Positions 40,539 through 51,316 of a stretch of DNA of 64,000 nt are shown one piece after another (positions within the stretch are counted from its first letter, which is position 1; each line of letters starts with the position of its first letter). The DNA is from Holacanthus passer (lineage: Eukaryota > Chordata > Actinopteri > Pomacanthidae), in contig JAFREQ010000024.1 in the NCBI GenBank assembly GCA_025331565.1, positions 1,836,001-1,900,000 on the forward strand, written 5' to 3'. The notes beneath the pieces were generated by a model. It saw only the letters and a list, made by a program, of their open reading frames with translations, ran no database searches and was not told where the DNA came from. A program made the position numbers and the translations under genes.

Positions 40539-41340
40539 GCCCACAGAGCCATTAGCAGGTATTCTGGACCAACTGGAGAGCCGACCCCCCACCCCCACTC
40601 CCTCATGTATGAGTGACACTGGAGCCCTGATGGCTCCAACCCCCTGAAGACATCATGGCGACACAAGAAAGTCCGTCCTCCGGGGGATGAAGGAAGTGGA
40701 AACGTAGTAAGTGAAAAGTGAAAATGTTTTTTGCTACAGGCCTCGTTTAACCTGATTTTAACTTGGAAGTGATGTTACAGGATCCTCTGACGTGAGCTCA
40801 GAATAAACTTGTACTGACAGAAGGTCAAGAGAAAATAGCTGCTCATCACATCGAGTCCAAACTAATAGTAATAATATTAACAGATGTTTGTCCTGCAACA
40901 AACTAACAACTAAACCTTCCTCTGAATTTTTGCTTTATTTACATTGAATGAGGTCACAGCTTTTCTCATTTTTCAACTATTAAATTAGTGTTTGTGTGAA
41001 ACAAGCAGCTAAAATCTGTGTGAAGTTCAGATGAATATCTCTCTGTGCCAAAGAGCGATTATCTCTGTATTTGGATTCATGTCATGTGAAAGAACAGAAA
41101 CCTTCAACAATTCATCATATACAGTATTTGTTCTTTGACTTTGAAAGAATATTGAAGTTTAAAATTGAACAAGCAAATGCTGAAAAAATGAAACTGATAT
41201 CTGACTGATAAGAGTTTTTCCTAGAAGGCAAAAAAAAGCCATTCATCTGGGTTTCAAAAGTTTTAGGAGATAAACAAAGACCAAATTCAATAAAGACTGA
41301 GCCCTGAATGTATGGAGTGTGTGTGTGTGTGTGTGAGTGT

Positions 41341-41398
<58 letters not shown>

Positions 41399-44300
41399 TG
41401 TGTGTGTGTGTGTGTGTGTAGGGGGGTTAAAGTAGAGATGAAAGGCCGGCCATTGCCTGCTGATGACTGATAGCATTCAGCAGGGCTTTGGCTGATGTCT
41501 GCCTGATAACACAGAGGACGGCTCAGTCAGGCTGCCGGCCGAGAGCAGCAGCCAATCAGAAGCCGGCAGGACGGAAATAAGGAGCTGTTCAGAGTCAGTA
41601 TTGATGCTATATTGTTCAGTCCAATCTAATACAGGCTGAGACTGAGCACAGTAATTAGACTGATGATCAAAGATTTCTGAGGCTTCCTGATTCACAGTTT
41701 TATCTCACATCCAATCAGAAACAAGTATTTTGTCATGGACGCGCTGTAGACAATCATATCAGGAGCAACTGAGGATGCAGACCAACACACATGGACTTGG
41801 ACTTGCACGCACACACACACACACACACACAAAACAAGCCGTCGAGTTCACACCCGCGTGCTTCCTGCAGGGCAAACTCTGGTCATGTGACGCCTTTTAA
41901 AAACCAAAACCTCTTTCAGCCGACGTGGAGGCAGTGACACAGAAAAGCCTTGTTGGTTCATTCTCATCCCCTAAAACAAAGACGTCTACAGCAGTAATGT
42001 GGGGCGGAGGGGCGGAGGGGGGTCAGGGGTCAAAGAGCACATGTTCCAGGAAAGAGTCGTCCCCTAGCACTTTAACGGCCGGGCCGAGCCAAGACCGCGC
42101 GACGACAGGCCCGTGTGTTAAAACAAACAACCCCCACTTCATGTTTCACTGCAAGTTTGTTGTAAATCCTCAGAAAACAGTTAAGAGTCGCGTTATGAAG
42201 CACTTTGCTGCCCTCGTTAAAAATCCTGCAGCCTGACTTCATGTGCCACAAAACCTTTTCTACAGAGACCTGGATCATAACATCCCGATCTTCTCTCTCA
42301 GAACAGTTGATTGTTGCACTGTATTGATTGACAACTTGCTGTTTTACTGAAAAGTTTTGTAAAACGGTAAAACTTTCCATCAAAATCAAACAATACACAC
42401 TCACCTAACATCCCACCAAAACGGCCATCTCAAAGTCACAGCTCTACAAACCTTTCACAACCTCCTGATAAGAAACACCACACAAAGCTCAACAATCAGC
42501 TTCACAAACATCACTATCAGAGCTCAGAGGTCGTTCGGTCCGATCCGAGCGGAAAACCTGAAGCAGCAATTACACGTCGAGGAGCCCAGAACAAACAGGG
42601 CGAGTCGTTCAACGGCTGAACGTCAGTGTGAAAAGTCGTCGGTCGGTGAAACCGGTCGTTCTTACCAGACACACGCAGGTGATGCAGGGGTTGTCGGTGA
42701 TGTTGGGGATGTGGAGGACTTCGCCCTCGTTCTCGCAGCTGGCCTCGGTACCTGTGGAGGACGGCAGGAAGGTGACACAGGTGAGATGAGGGCGGGGCTG
42801 AGAAAGAAAAACCTGACCTACACGATCACCTGTCGAGGTCACACGACGTCACACAGGCTCGAGTTATATAAACTGAAAGCAGGTGACCAAGGTTATTTTT
42901 CAGTCATAGTGACAAACCAGAGAATCATCATCTGACCAAAGCAGAGCTAGAAGAGAGTGGATGTTGGACTGAACACTCATCAGGTTGACTCAATCATGAC
43001 TCCAAATGAATGCTAACGTTTTTCTGTGTCAACTGCTTCTGCTGCCCCGAAGTGGTGTTAATACCAGAGTCCAGATCATATCAATAATATCTGACCACAA
43101 AGGGCAACACACGCTGGAACATCAACTTCTCACAGTGTCAAACACATCAGTTTCACCAGCACCAGATCAGTAAACATCACAGCTACTCTAAACCTGACTA
43201 TCTCCTCTATTTGTTTGACGATTGGTCGGCCACATATTCGAGGGCGGGGTCAAAGCCAGCGTCTTGTGAGTGGATTATTTAAACTCTCAGGTTTGTCTGT
43301 TCTGGTAAAAGCAGCGACATTTAAAGTGAGGTCTTAAAAACGCGAGTCAGTCAGTTTGTTACGAGAGCAAATGTAATCTGAACCAACGACAGGAAACGAC
43401 CCCAAACACAAGGGTTTATGGGTAGAAGCAGACAGATGTCAACATCTCACGGCCGCCGCTCGTCCTGCTCTGTGAGCTGGAGCAGAAAGAAACGAAGTCG
43501 GGCCGATGCTCAGCTGTTTGTTCGTGTGTCAGGTTTGTTAATGACGACTTCCTTCCCAGGAGGAAGTTACTGTCATGAGCTGGGAGTCGAACCGGGGTCA
43601 GCGGAGGTGAAGGGTAAATCCTGACCCCTGACCTCTCTGAGTGTCCAACTACTTCCTGTTTCCAGCATCCTTCAGCTGATCCGATCTGTCTGAGATTTCC
43701 TTTCTCTGGTTTTGACGTTGTGAGATTTCATGATGTGCTGAGCTGTGAATCAGGAAACTTGAACGCTGCTGCTTCATCTCGCATTTCTGTCCAGATCTGT
43801 TTGTTTTCCCATCATGAATGTTTATCTTTTTATGTCTAAATCTCTGATTTGTTCATTTTACGCTTCGGTTCATCTGCTGCAATGATGTAATTTCTCCATC
43901 TGCAACATTTACGGTTTATCTCATCTTAAATCATCTTTAATCGAAAAACTGGAAAACCTTCTTTATCAGTCATGAGCAACAACAAACAGCCCAAGATTTT
44001 ACATTGATACATGTAAACAAATGTAAACATAACATGACAGACTGAGACCTTTCAGTCTTATCAGTGTACTGTGACCTCTGACCCCTGACCCGCTGACTGT
44101 TTGTTGTAATATTGATTAGGAATCGACCGTTCACTAAATTCCTTCACTGAATAAACACATGAATGGAAGTTTAATACCAACATGACTCAGCCAGAGACCT
44201 GTTGGCTTCAGACACAGTTCTTTATCACGTCATCGTACTCGGAGCCATGACGCATATTTAAGATCACTTTTACAAGATTCTTCTTTTAAATCAAGTCACC

Positions 44301-46808
44301 CAGAGACAAGTTTTCAACCAACTCATGGAGTCAATTCAGCCAACAAAATCAGCGCTCTCTGTCTAGAAGTGAGGAAGCTGCTTTTGTCCACCTCTGTCTG
44401 AAATCAGGGACTTTGAACATTTTTAGATATTTGATGGTAAATCTGCCACCGTCACTGATGGAAACTGGAGGCTCGACCCGCAGAGCGACAGTGACCTCAG
44501 CTGATGTGAAGCTGACAGTCACCCGACACCGAGTTAAAGACCTGAACAAAGTCTGTATCGGGGCTGTAATGGACTAAATTTAACTAAAGTCAGAACCCGC
44601 TCTACAACAACAGACCCTCAGAGCGGCCGGTCGGCCCGTCTGCTCTCCGAGTTCAGCAGAAAACCAGCCTGTGGATTCTGGCAGAGCAGACGAACCCCGC
44701 CGACTCCACCACCAGTAAAATTTACAGCCTTCAAGTGTAATTAAACTGGCAGGGCTGTAAGTGGTGGGGGGCGAGGGCGCGAGGAGGGGGGAGGGTGCCG
44801 GGGGGGCAGGGGTCTCTGGGGCCTCGGTCTCTCTTCTGCTTCAGTTTGTCAGCTGCTGTGTTTGCCTCATATCCCTCTATCAGATAGTAATGTTAACATT
44901 TCTATTCACCTTCAAACCTCAGCACTAAATGTTTTACTTTGATTAAAGAGGGAAGCAGATAACATGAAGCTGTTGCAAGCAGAAGCAGTAAGGACAGAAT
45001 CAGACAGATAAAATGGAGGAAACAGTGCAGAGAGTCATGAAAGGAAAGTTGGTAAAATACCTGAATCTATTAATGTCTAAGTCTAATGAAAAAGCTCTTA
45101 CTGAAGTGTTTGAGCGAGTCAGTGAACTGTCAGATAGAACCTCAAATATGAACCATTTCAGTCCGGTCGGCCCCTGAAAGTCTCTAATTAGCTTCATACG
45201 CTTGTCTTCTGTTTTCAGCAGCACAGGAAGAAAGATCTTTTACTTAAGTAAATGTTGCAATATCTGCAACATAAAAATATTAATTACAACTAAGTTCTGC
45301 ACTGAAAAAGTATGATTAGGAAAATGTACTCACAGTATCACTGTTACATTATTATATATATCTTGTTGCGTATGCAGCATTTTATTGTTAAGTTAGACAT
45401 AGAGATAATTTTACCTGCTTCATTTCATGTTGGGTTGTTTAATCGATATCAGTGCATCATATTTTGTAGCTCATCTCAAAATCTACATGCAGAATTTAGG
45501 TTTTAGGTGAAAGTGACAACAAACTCATAACTAATATCAAACTTCCTCTGAGTTTATCGAGTATCATCAACAGTTCAGATGATGAATGACAGCAGAGAGA
45601 AGCAGGAGCAAGTGTCCTGCAGCAGATTTAATCCAGTCATGTCCAGCCGGACGACCTCGGTCCCCCCTGCTCCACCTGCTGCAGCCAGCAGACCTGGAAC
45701 CGGCCAGGACCCTCGGCCCTGTGGTTCAGCACACAATGGACGGGATGACACGGAGCGTGTCTGGGATGCCAGGTGGAGGAATCTGATCTGCTGGGATCAG
45801 CCTCCTCAGCTGATACAGAGGTCGACGGCTCTTCCTGTGCTGCTTCACGTCCAACAGAGACACGTGTTCGACCACAAGGACCCATCTGGTTCAGGTTTGG
45901 CCCCTCATCTGATTCCCATCTCTGCGTTTGCTTCAGGAGCAAAGACGACAGCCAAGAGATAATGAGAAGTTATTCTCATCAGGGGAAGTCATTTCTGAGT
46001 CTCTCCTTTGTTAATGAAGCTATCGTGAAAACAACTAAAACCTCCAAGTGACCTCTGGAGGAACAGACGCTCAATAAACCTCCTGCTCCAGCTCCTGCTG
46101 CCCGTCAGAGGCCGGAGCGAGCTGGGCTCAGCCCGGCGCAGGGAGGCAGGAGGAGGCCGCTCAGGAGGACGACAGAGCCGAGGAAAGCTGTTTAATCAGA
46201 GCTGCTTCACAAAGTGATTTACACGTCACAGCCTGCTTTTAACTCAAAAAAGTGGGTTAATTATAACCTGGAGTGGCACAAACAACAATTTGAGCAAAGT
46301 CACTTATAATTTCAGGCAGACCTTTCATCCTAAACTTCTAAATCCTGGTGTAATTTCCTTAAGTTTGATATATTACTTTGATATTGACTCATGTCATTGT
46401 GATTTATGTCAGACAGGAGAAGATCTGTTGGTGAGGAGGAGGAGGAGGAGGAAGAGGAGCAGATCCTGCAGGACCAGGTTCAACTGAGATTAACTTTCTG
46501 TGCAAAACAGATTTAAGTGTCTTTAAGATGAAGCAAGAATGAAGGTGCAAAGTAAAGGAAATAAAATGTGTTTTCTCAAAATGCCCTTTTCTGCTTCATG
46601 AGCCAAACAGCGGGTTTTATTTCCAGCTCGGCGCAGATCAGACCCTGGTCTGCAGAGGACGGAGACCACAGACTCGGGGGCTCATTAAGGATCCTCGACT
46701 CTCACCTGTGATCAGCGCCGAGGACCGAGGCGTCTGCAGCAGCAGCAGGAGGCCGAGCACAAACCCGCAGGTGGAGCAGGAGGCAGGAGCCGAGCAGCCG
46801 AGCCACAT
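20978..46808 (-). CDS. BMP-binding endothelial regulator (crossveinless-2)
   Basis: Sixteen coding exons join in frame to 689 codons (human 685): 46808-46706, 42751-42666, 33059-32960, 30621-30539, 29861-29771, 29648-29566, 28729-28630, 28487-28378, 28166-28032, 27881-27777, 24946-24901, 24212-24043, 23693-23492, 22786-22444, 22144-22014, 21159-20978. The product is a secreted, matrix-associated modulator that binds BMPs and chordin and can block or promote signalling. Order: signal peptide (core FVLGLLLLLQ), five von Willebrand C domains (about residues 38-347, e.g. CENEGEVLHIPNITDNPC and HLSHTPPGQCCPRC), a von Willebrand D domain opening [20 protein letters not shown], a C8 region, and a trypsin-inhibitor-like domain ending CIKPIACPGR. 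The family autocleavage motif GDPH is intact, with the scissile Asp-Pro at 357/358. All cysteine-rich blocks read through. The start is the ATG of the only exon with a signal peptide splicing in phase to exon 2. Confidence 0.97.
21426..21902 (+). mobile_element. MITE copy 2, terminal inverted repeats about 35 bp
   Basis: The left end, GCTGGGACGCTGTGTAAAAC, is matched inversely by the right end, GTTTTACACAGTGTCACAAC at 21869-21888. Internal sequence matches the copy at 5959. It lies in BMPER intron 15. I could not see a clear target duplication. Confidence 0.75.
25569..25591. repeat. (GT)n microsatellite
   Basis: Short GT run in BMPER intron 10. It begins a 500-bp stretch of CT, CA and GT simple repeats. 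Confidence 0.9.
25700..25910. repeat. CT/CA compound simple-repeat region
   Basis: Alternating (CT)n and (CA)n blocks at about 25702-25734, 25845-25870 and 25871-25901 in BMPER intron 10. Open frames on both strands here are low-complexity artefacts. Confidence 0.85.
26055..26094. repeat. GA/GT microsatellite
   Basis: A short GA run passes directly into about 14 GT repeats, in BMPER intron 10. Confidence 0.9.
29518..29559. repeat. (GT)n microsatellite beside BMPER exon 6 donor
   Basis: About 20 GT repeats starting only a few bases into the intron after the exon 6 donor (minus-strand GTGAGTA followed by the CA run). Confidence 0.95.
30295..30330. repeat. (TTCC)n microsatellite
   Basis: About seven TTCC tetranucleotides inside a longer pyrimidine-rich stretch (about 29940-30375) in BMPER intron 4. 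Confidence 0.85.
30499..30538. repeat. (CA)n microsatellite forming the BMPER exon 4 donor
   Basis: On the minus strand the exon 4 boundary CAG is followed at once by GTGTGTGT, so the repeat itself supplies the 5' splice site. It is interrupted once (ATACAC). Confidence 0.92.
30782..30904. repeat. 11-bp minisatellite with 44-bp higher-order period
   Basis: Eleven units of GGATYGYTCCA in three variants: A is GGATTGTTCCA, B is GGATCGTTCCA, C is GGATCGCTCCA. They run A B C B A B C B A B C, so the real period is four units. It lies in BMPER intron 3. Confidence 0.95.
32515..32566. repeat. GT/GA microsatellite
   Basis: About 15 GT repeats followed by a short GA run, in BMPER intron 3 near exon 3. 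Confidence 0.92.
32665..32706. repeat. (GT)n microsatellite
   Basis: About 20 GT repeats in BMPER intron 3, about 255 bp from exon 3. Confidence 0.95.
33545..34998. repeat. 1.45-kb minisatellite, 28-bp and 25-bp units
   Basis: About fifty tandem copies of a 28-bp unit of the form CACCTGAACACACCGCCTCC then AACCTCAG or AACGTCAG. Interspersed 25-bp units lack the CAG before the next CACCTG. Further variants are CACCCG, CCAGCGTC and CGCTTTC. The array is strongly C-rich on the plus strand. It sits in BMPER intron 2, about 0.5 kb upstream of exon 3 in transcript sense. Confidence 0.95.
37037..37064. repeat. (CA)n microsatellite
   Basis: CA run in BMPER intron 2. Confidence 0.9.
39085..39104. promoter_or_regulatory. 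Triple direct repeat of nuclear-receptor half-sites
   Basis: Three perfect TGACCT half-sites, each separated by one base (DR1 spacing). DR1 arrays are bound by RXR heterodimers with PPAR or RAR, by HNF4 and by COUP-TF. It lies in BMPER intron 2. Function is inferred from motif only. Confidence 0.45.
40507..40534. repeat. (GT)n microsatellite
   Basis: GT run in BMPER intron 2. Confidence 0.9.
41317..41420. repeat. Long (GT)n microsatellite
   Basis: About 100 bp of GT repeats with a few GA or TA interruptions in BMPER intron 2. It is the longest dinucleotide tract in the window. Confidence 0.95.
42001..42031 (+). other. G-rich tract
   Basis: Closely spaced runs of three or more G on the plus strand (GGGG, GGGG, GGGGGG, GGGG) could form a G-quadruplex. 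BMPER intron 2, about 640 bp from exon 2. Confidence 0.4.
44072..44091. promoter_or_regulatory. Second triple DR1-like half-site array
   Basis: TGACCT, TGACCC and TGACCC, each one base apart, in BMPER intron 1. A two-site version, TGACCC then TGACCT, lies at 43622-43634. Motif-based only. Confidence 0.4.
44766..44813 (+). other. G-rich tract, possible G-quadruplex
   Basis: A 48-bp plus-strand stretch with at least six runs of three or more G, including GGGGGG and GGGGGGG, in BMPER intron 1. It would be the C-rich strand in the BMPER transcript. Confidence 0.5.
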
Positions 46809-47213
46809 CCTGCAGGAGGTCCGAGCACGAGACCGGTCCACGGAACCTGGACCCGACAGACCCACGGCCAAACCTGGACCCGACAGACCCACGCAGTCTT
46901 TAATCCACACAGGAGACGGAAAAATCCCCGAAATCACAGCGGGTCTGAGGACAGAGACAACATCCAGAGACCGGATCAGACCCGAGTCCTGCAGCCGTGA
47001 GGGTCCACACAGGAGTCCAGACCAGAGTCCAGATCAGAGTCCAGACCAGAGTCCGCAGATCTGAGCTCAGAGAAACAGACGGAGCCGGTTTATAACAGCG
47101 AACAGTTTCAGTCCGTCAGTGAAGTTTGTTCCTAGACGAAACGAGACTCAGTCCCGAATCCAGAGAATCCAGAGTCCGACTGGCTCCTGATGCTGGACTG
47201 AGGAGGACTGCAG

Positions 47214-47288
47214 CCTCTCTCTCTCTCTCAGTCTGTGACTCTCTCTCTCTCTCTCTCTCCCTCCCTCTCTCTCCTCCTCCTCTCTCTG
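47214..47288. repeat. CT polypyrimidine tract upstream of BMPER
   Basis: About 75 bp of mostly CT/CCT, about 400 bp 5' of the BMPER start codon. Confidence 0.88.
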
Positions 47289-47540
47289 GTATTAAAGCAG
47301 ACCTCTGGTGTGGGAGCTCACCACAGAGCCAGAAAGTCCTGCCTCCTCTGTGGAAGCCGGGACCTCCTCCTTCAGATCCTGCAGAGTCTCTGTGGTCCAG
47401 GTCTCCTGCAGACCTGCAGTCCCCCTCCTCCTCCAGACCAAACCTCCAGACCTGCTTTGTTATTTTAAGTTTTTAATACTCACAGTGTCTCTGCTCCGAT
47501 CAGCCCCTGTCTGCTACTGAACCAACCTCTGCAGGGCTGA

Positions 47541-47755
47541 GTGTGTGTGACAGTGTGTGTGTGTGAGAGAGAGAGACAGAGACAGAGAGAGAGAGAGACA
47601 GAGAGAGGGAGAGAGACAGAGACAGAGAGAGGGAGAGAGAGACAGAGAGAGAGAGAGAGAGACAGAGAGAGACAGAGACAGAAAGACAGAGACAGAAGAG
47701 ACAGAGACAGAGAGAGAGAGACAGAGACAGAGAGCAGAGACAGAAAGAGAGAGAC

Positions 47756-47802
<47 letters not shown>

Positions 47803-47846
47803 CAGAAAGAGAGAGAGAGAGAGACAGAGAGAGAGAGACAGAGACC
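47541..47846. repeat. GA/GACAGA polypurine tract
   Basis: GT-rich lead-in followed by about 280 bp of (GA)n mixed with GACAGA units, almost pure purine apart from the C. It lies about 0.75-1.0 kb upstream of the BMPER start codon. Long open frames through it (Arg/Glu/Asp/Thr repeats) are artefacts. Confidence 0.92.
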
Positions 47847-50133
47847 AGCCTCTTTGGGATCCAGTTTCATTACCAACAAACCAGGGGAGCTACATGTGCT
47901 TCATGTCTCTAGGTTGTAAATCCAAGTGTTTCAGGACCAGAGGAAGAGAAACAAAGAAGAAGAGACAGGAGGACTGACGTCCAGTGTCTCCTGCAGAGAC
48001 ACACAGAAGACAATTATCTTCTCAAATGCCTAAAATTTGAACAAATTAGTAATAAATTACTTTCCAAATCTACCTTGACTTCAGTCACTGTTACTGTGGC
48101 AAATCTGACAAGAGAAAGAAAGACACACGTTATTTCTTCTTTCATTTTAGATACTACAAAATCTTCTTTTTCTGAGTCTCAGTATTTATCACTTTATTTA
48201 GAAAGTCTGTGGACGTTGCTGTCCTCATACTTTTGGTCAGAAGAAAAACTTTGCAACATACAACGTCTTAATGTCGTTCAACAGTTGGTGTTTGGTGTCT
48301 CTCTGTGAACGGCACAGTTTTGTCCACATACTTTTGGCCATGCAGCCTGTTTATGCTTTGACACAAAATGTCACAAAGAGAAAGTTTTGTTTCACTGAAT
48401 ATTCACGCACCACTTTCAGCCACGTTGGGATTAACTCTCCTGAGCGAAATAAATCAGTCGTTGTTGTCAAAGTGCAGTCAAGAACCCATTCGGGGCTCTT
48501 GAAAGGTCAAAGGTTACCAAACTGGGGGAACCTCTGGGGACACAGATCAGAACCAAAGTCCGTCACGAAGGAGTTAACTGTCGTCGCTCCTCAGCCGAGA
48601 GAAACAGCTCTTCAAATTCCTCCAATTAGAGAAGCAAATCTAAAGCATAAAAACAAAAAGGTCTCATTTGGGGTTTCTTTGAACTAAATCACATCAAATT
48701 AATGTCGCAGTTTTAGATGTAACGTAACAGAGAAAACTCAACACGCTCCTCCACCATGTGAAGCCTCTATATTTTAGCATTTTGTTCCAATAAATCTGCA
48801 GTCTGGAGTCGACATTAAAGTCTTATGTGACAGATGAGGCGGGTTGCATGACAGTGTGTGTGTGTGTGTGTGTGTGTGTCTCGCCTCTTTAAAGTGAAGC
48901 TCGTCAGAAGCTCAGACGGGGAGGAAAAGCGAGTCTTCAAAGAAATAATTAGGACCCACCCAGCAGCTTTCAACTGAGCGACGATCTGCTGCACACTGGA
49001 AACACACACCAGCCGGGCACGGCCCAGGTGTGTGTGTGTGTGTGTGTGTGTGTGTCAGAAAGACAGTGAGGAAGAAAATGAGTTTGTGTTTCAAAGACAG
49101 CGAGAGACCATCGACCTTTTATTAAAATATGTTGCTATTCGAGTCTCAGAGTGAGTGTGTGGTTAAATTGTGGTGATATCAACCACTAGATGGCAACAGA
49201 GAGCGTGAGGGGGGGTGACCTGGCCTGACCGCGCACGCGCACACACACACACACACACACATACACACACACACACACACTCTCAGGACACTGCAGGAGT
49301 TGATGTCGGTGTTTGTGGGAATCAAACCTGTGACAAATGGCTGCTGCAGGTTTACAGGAATCTGTAGGTTTTAGAAGAATTATGTTTAACTCTCTGAGCA
49401 TCAAGTTGAGCAACAGGCAACGAGACAATCATTATAACGTCATTATAACAAGCTTCATTTAGGCAACAAAAGCTTAAAAGTTTAACACCAGAATTTTAGT
49501 GATTTAGCAATTTTCCTGCAACTACTTAAAAGATCGAAGTGGGAAACAGAAAAGAGCAAAGGAGGAAATCTACCTGACTTAAAAACTGGAATCAGTGGAT
49601 CACTGAAACGGTCCCAGACACTTCAACGCAAAAGTAAAACTAATGTACTCATAGACTTTATTTCCTCAACACATAAAACACGGGAGAGTGAACGTCGAGG
49701 AGCTGAGGAGAGAAAACAAGTGGCTGCTTTTAAAGGAAGATGTTCGTCTGTAGGAAGGAAGAGAAGAAGACGGATGGAGCTGCTGCAGGACCGACCCGGA
49801 CCGAGCGACGTCCTCGGATCGTCTCAGCGTCCTCCCGCTCTCAGACCGGCTGCAGACGAGAGGCCCTGAGGTCAAAGCCCCCTGCAGCCGGCAGGTCTGG
49901 CTCTGAGGGGGAGGAGGGGGGAGGAGGGGGAGGATGGACCCAGCTGTCTGAGGCTACGGCCACACTAATACGTTCTCATTTGAAAACAGGGTTGTATCAG
50001 AAATAATCTTCCTCCAGACGAACACGCCTGAAAATGCATCACATGACCGTTCACACACACGTCGGCACACGTGTGTTTGGTGTCGGTCTCCTGCATGTCG
50101 GCAGTAGCAGCCTGATAAAATCGACAAACCCAG

Positions 50134-50368
50134 CTCCAAAATAGTTGTGACGTTGTGTAAAATGTTAGTAAAACCATTTTTTCAGTCTTACACAACCTGT
50201 TCGGTGTTTTGTCGTCAGCTTTTTTGAAACGTGTTGCTGCCGTCAAATTTAAAATGAGCATTTATTTTTCATAGAACAGTTTCAACATTTGATATGTCGT
50301 CTTTGAAATGATTTGCAAACCATCAAATTCTGTTTATATTAACATTTTACACAGCGTCCCAACACGAA
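50134..50368 (-). mobile_element. MITE copy 3, inverted orientation
   Basis: The ends ATAGTTGTGACGTTGTGTAA and ACATTTTACACAGCGTCCCA are inverted repeats of each other. Internal minus-strand sequence AATTTGATGG and GGCAGCAACACGTTTC matches the copies at 5959 and 21426. It is 235 bp, shorter than copy 2. Confidence 0.7.
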
Positions 50369-51282
50369 TGCGTGTTACATGTGAATTCATCTAATACTTG
50401 AGATATTTCACTCAAATCCACAAATGGAAACGTCTGAACCAAATGTCATGTAGCTCATTAGATATTTCAGTGTGGACGCAGCAGCCACACAAAGTAAAAG
50501 CACCTGTGATGTTTAAAGCTACTGAAGAGTAAACAGCTGGTGGGAAACATGTTTACGTGGAGATTTGATTTCAGATGCTTTTAAAAATATCAGACGCTCA
50601 CAGAACTGAGTGGATCCAGCACATCAGTAATAACTGATGTTTGATCTGCAGCTGTTTGACATAAAGTCCTGAATCAGACGGGACCAGAAGCACAAAGGGT
50701 GGAGCTGCACCATAAAAACACTAATTGTGACATGTAATTGTTTGCATTTTACATCCTTGTAAGGACGTAAACTGCAGATATTTTAGAGCTTTATGGAGCT
50801 TTTTATGAACCAGTTATGTTGAAGAGACGAACTCCCTGGAAACAGAAAGTTGAGGGTTCGATGCTGCGTGTTTCTGGATGTAAAGCCGTGTTTTCTGTCT
50901 CTTTCAGGAGGAGATGTATTTTGTTAGCGAGCGGCAGAGCCGATGTGGGAGGTCTGGGATCTATCACGCTCCGTACTCTCCTGCTTTTACAAGCTTCTCA
51001 CAGGGAAGTCGGACTGCGAGTTAATCTCTGTGCACGTATCGCTGCCGTGTATCTGCAGAAGGTCTGATTTTTGAGGAAGGAAGGAAGGAAGGAATGCTTT
51101 TCTTACAGGTTTCCAGGGCCCACAGGTCATGAAACTCACTCAGCACATAATTGACTTTATAAACTTCGGCTCAAGTAGGAAAAGAGAAAAACAGTCAAAT
51201 TGCAGTTGTGATGGTTTTTTCCCTGCATGATTACAGCAGAGTTCAGTTTCATATCCTTACCTGCTGCTCTGGACCAGAACGT

Positions 51283-51316
<34 letters not shown>

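Larger units (their letters stand above)
46809..50133. other. BMPER 5' region and upstream flank
   Basis: Contains the presumed BMPER 5'UTR and proximal promoter (46.8-47.2 kb, GC-rich, with small internal duplications such as CAGAGTCCAGAC units at about 47015-47055). The CT and GA tracts follow, then AT-rich sequence with CA repeats at 48856-48879, 49029-49053 and 49235-49280. No other gene is recognised. Confidence 0.45.

Noticed and set aside
45579..45962. 127-codon plus-strand open frame antisense to BMPER intron 1
   Set aside because: It shows no known domain, no splice context and overlapping open frames on both strands of a GC-rich patch.
47541..47912. Long Arg/Glu/Thr-repeat proteins on the plus strand and Ser/Leu-repeat protein on the minus strand
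   Set aside because: They are read-through of the GA/GACAGA tract in several frames at once.
50830..50870. Possible tRNA gene from a box-B-like GGGTTCGATGC
   Set aside because: No box A at the right spacing and no cloverleaf arms. It may be a SINE scrap.
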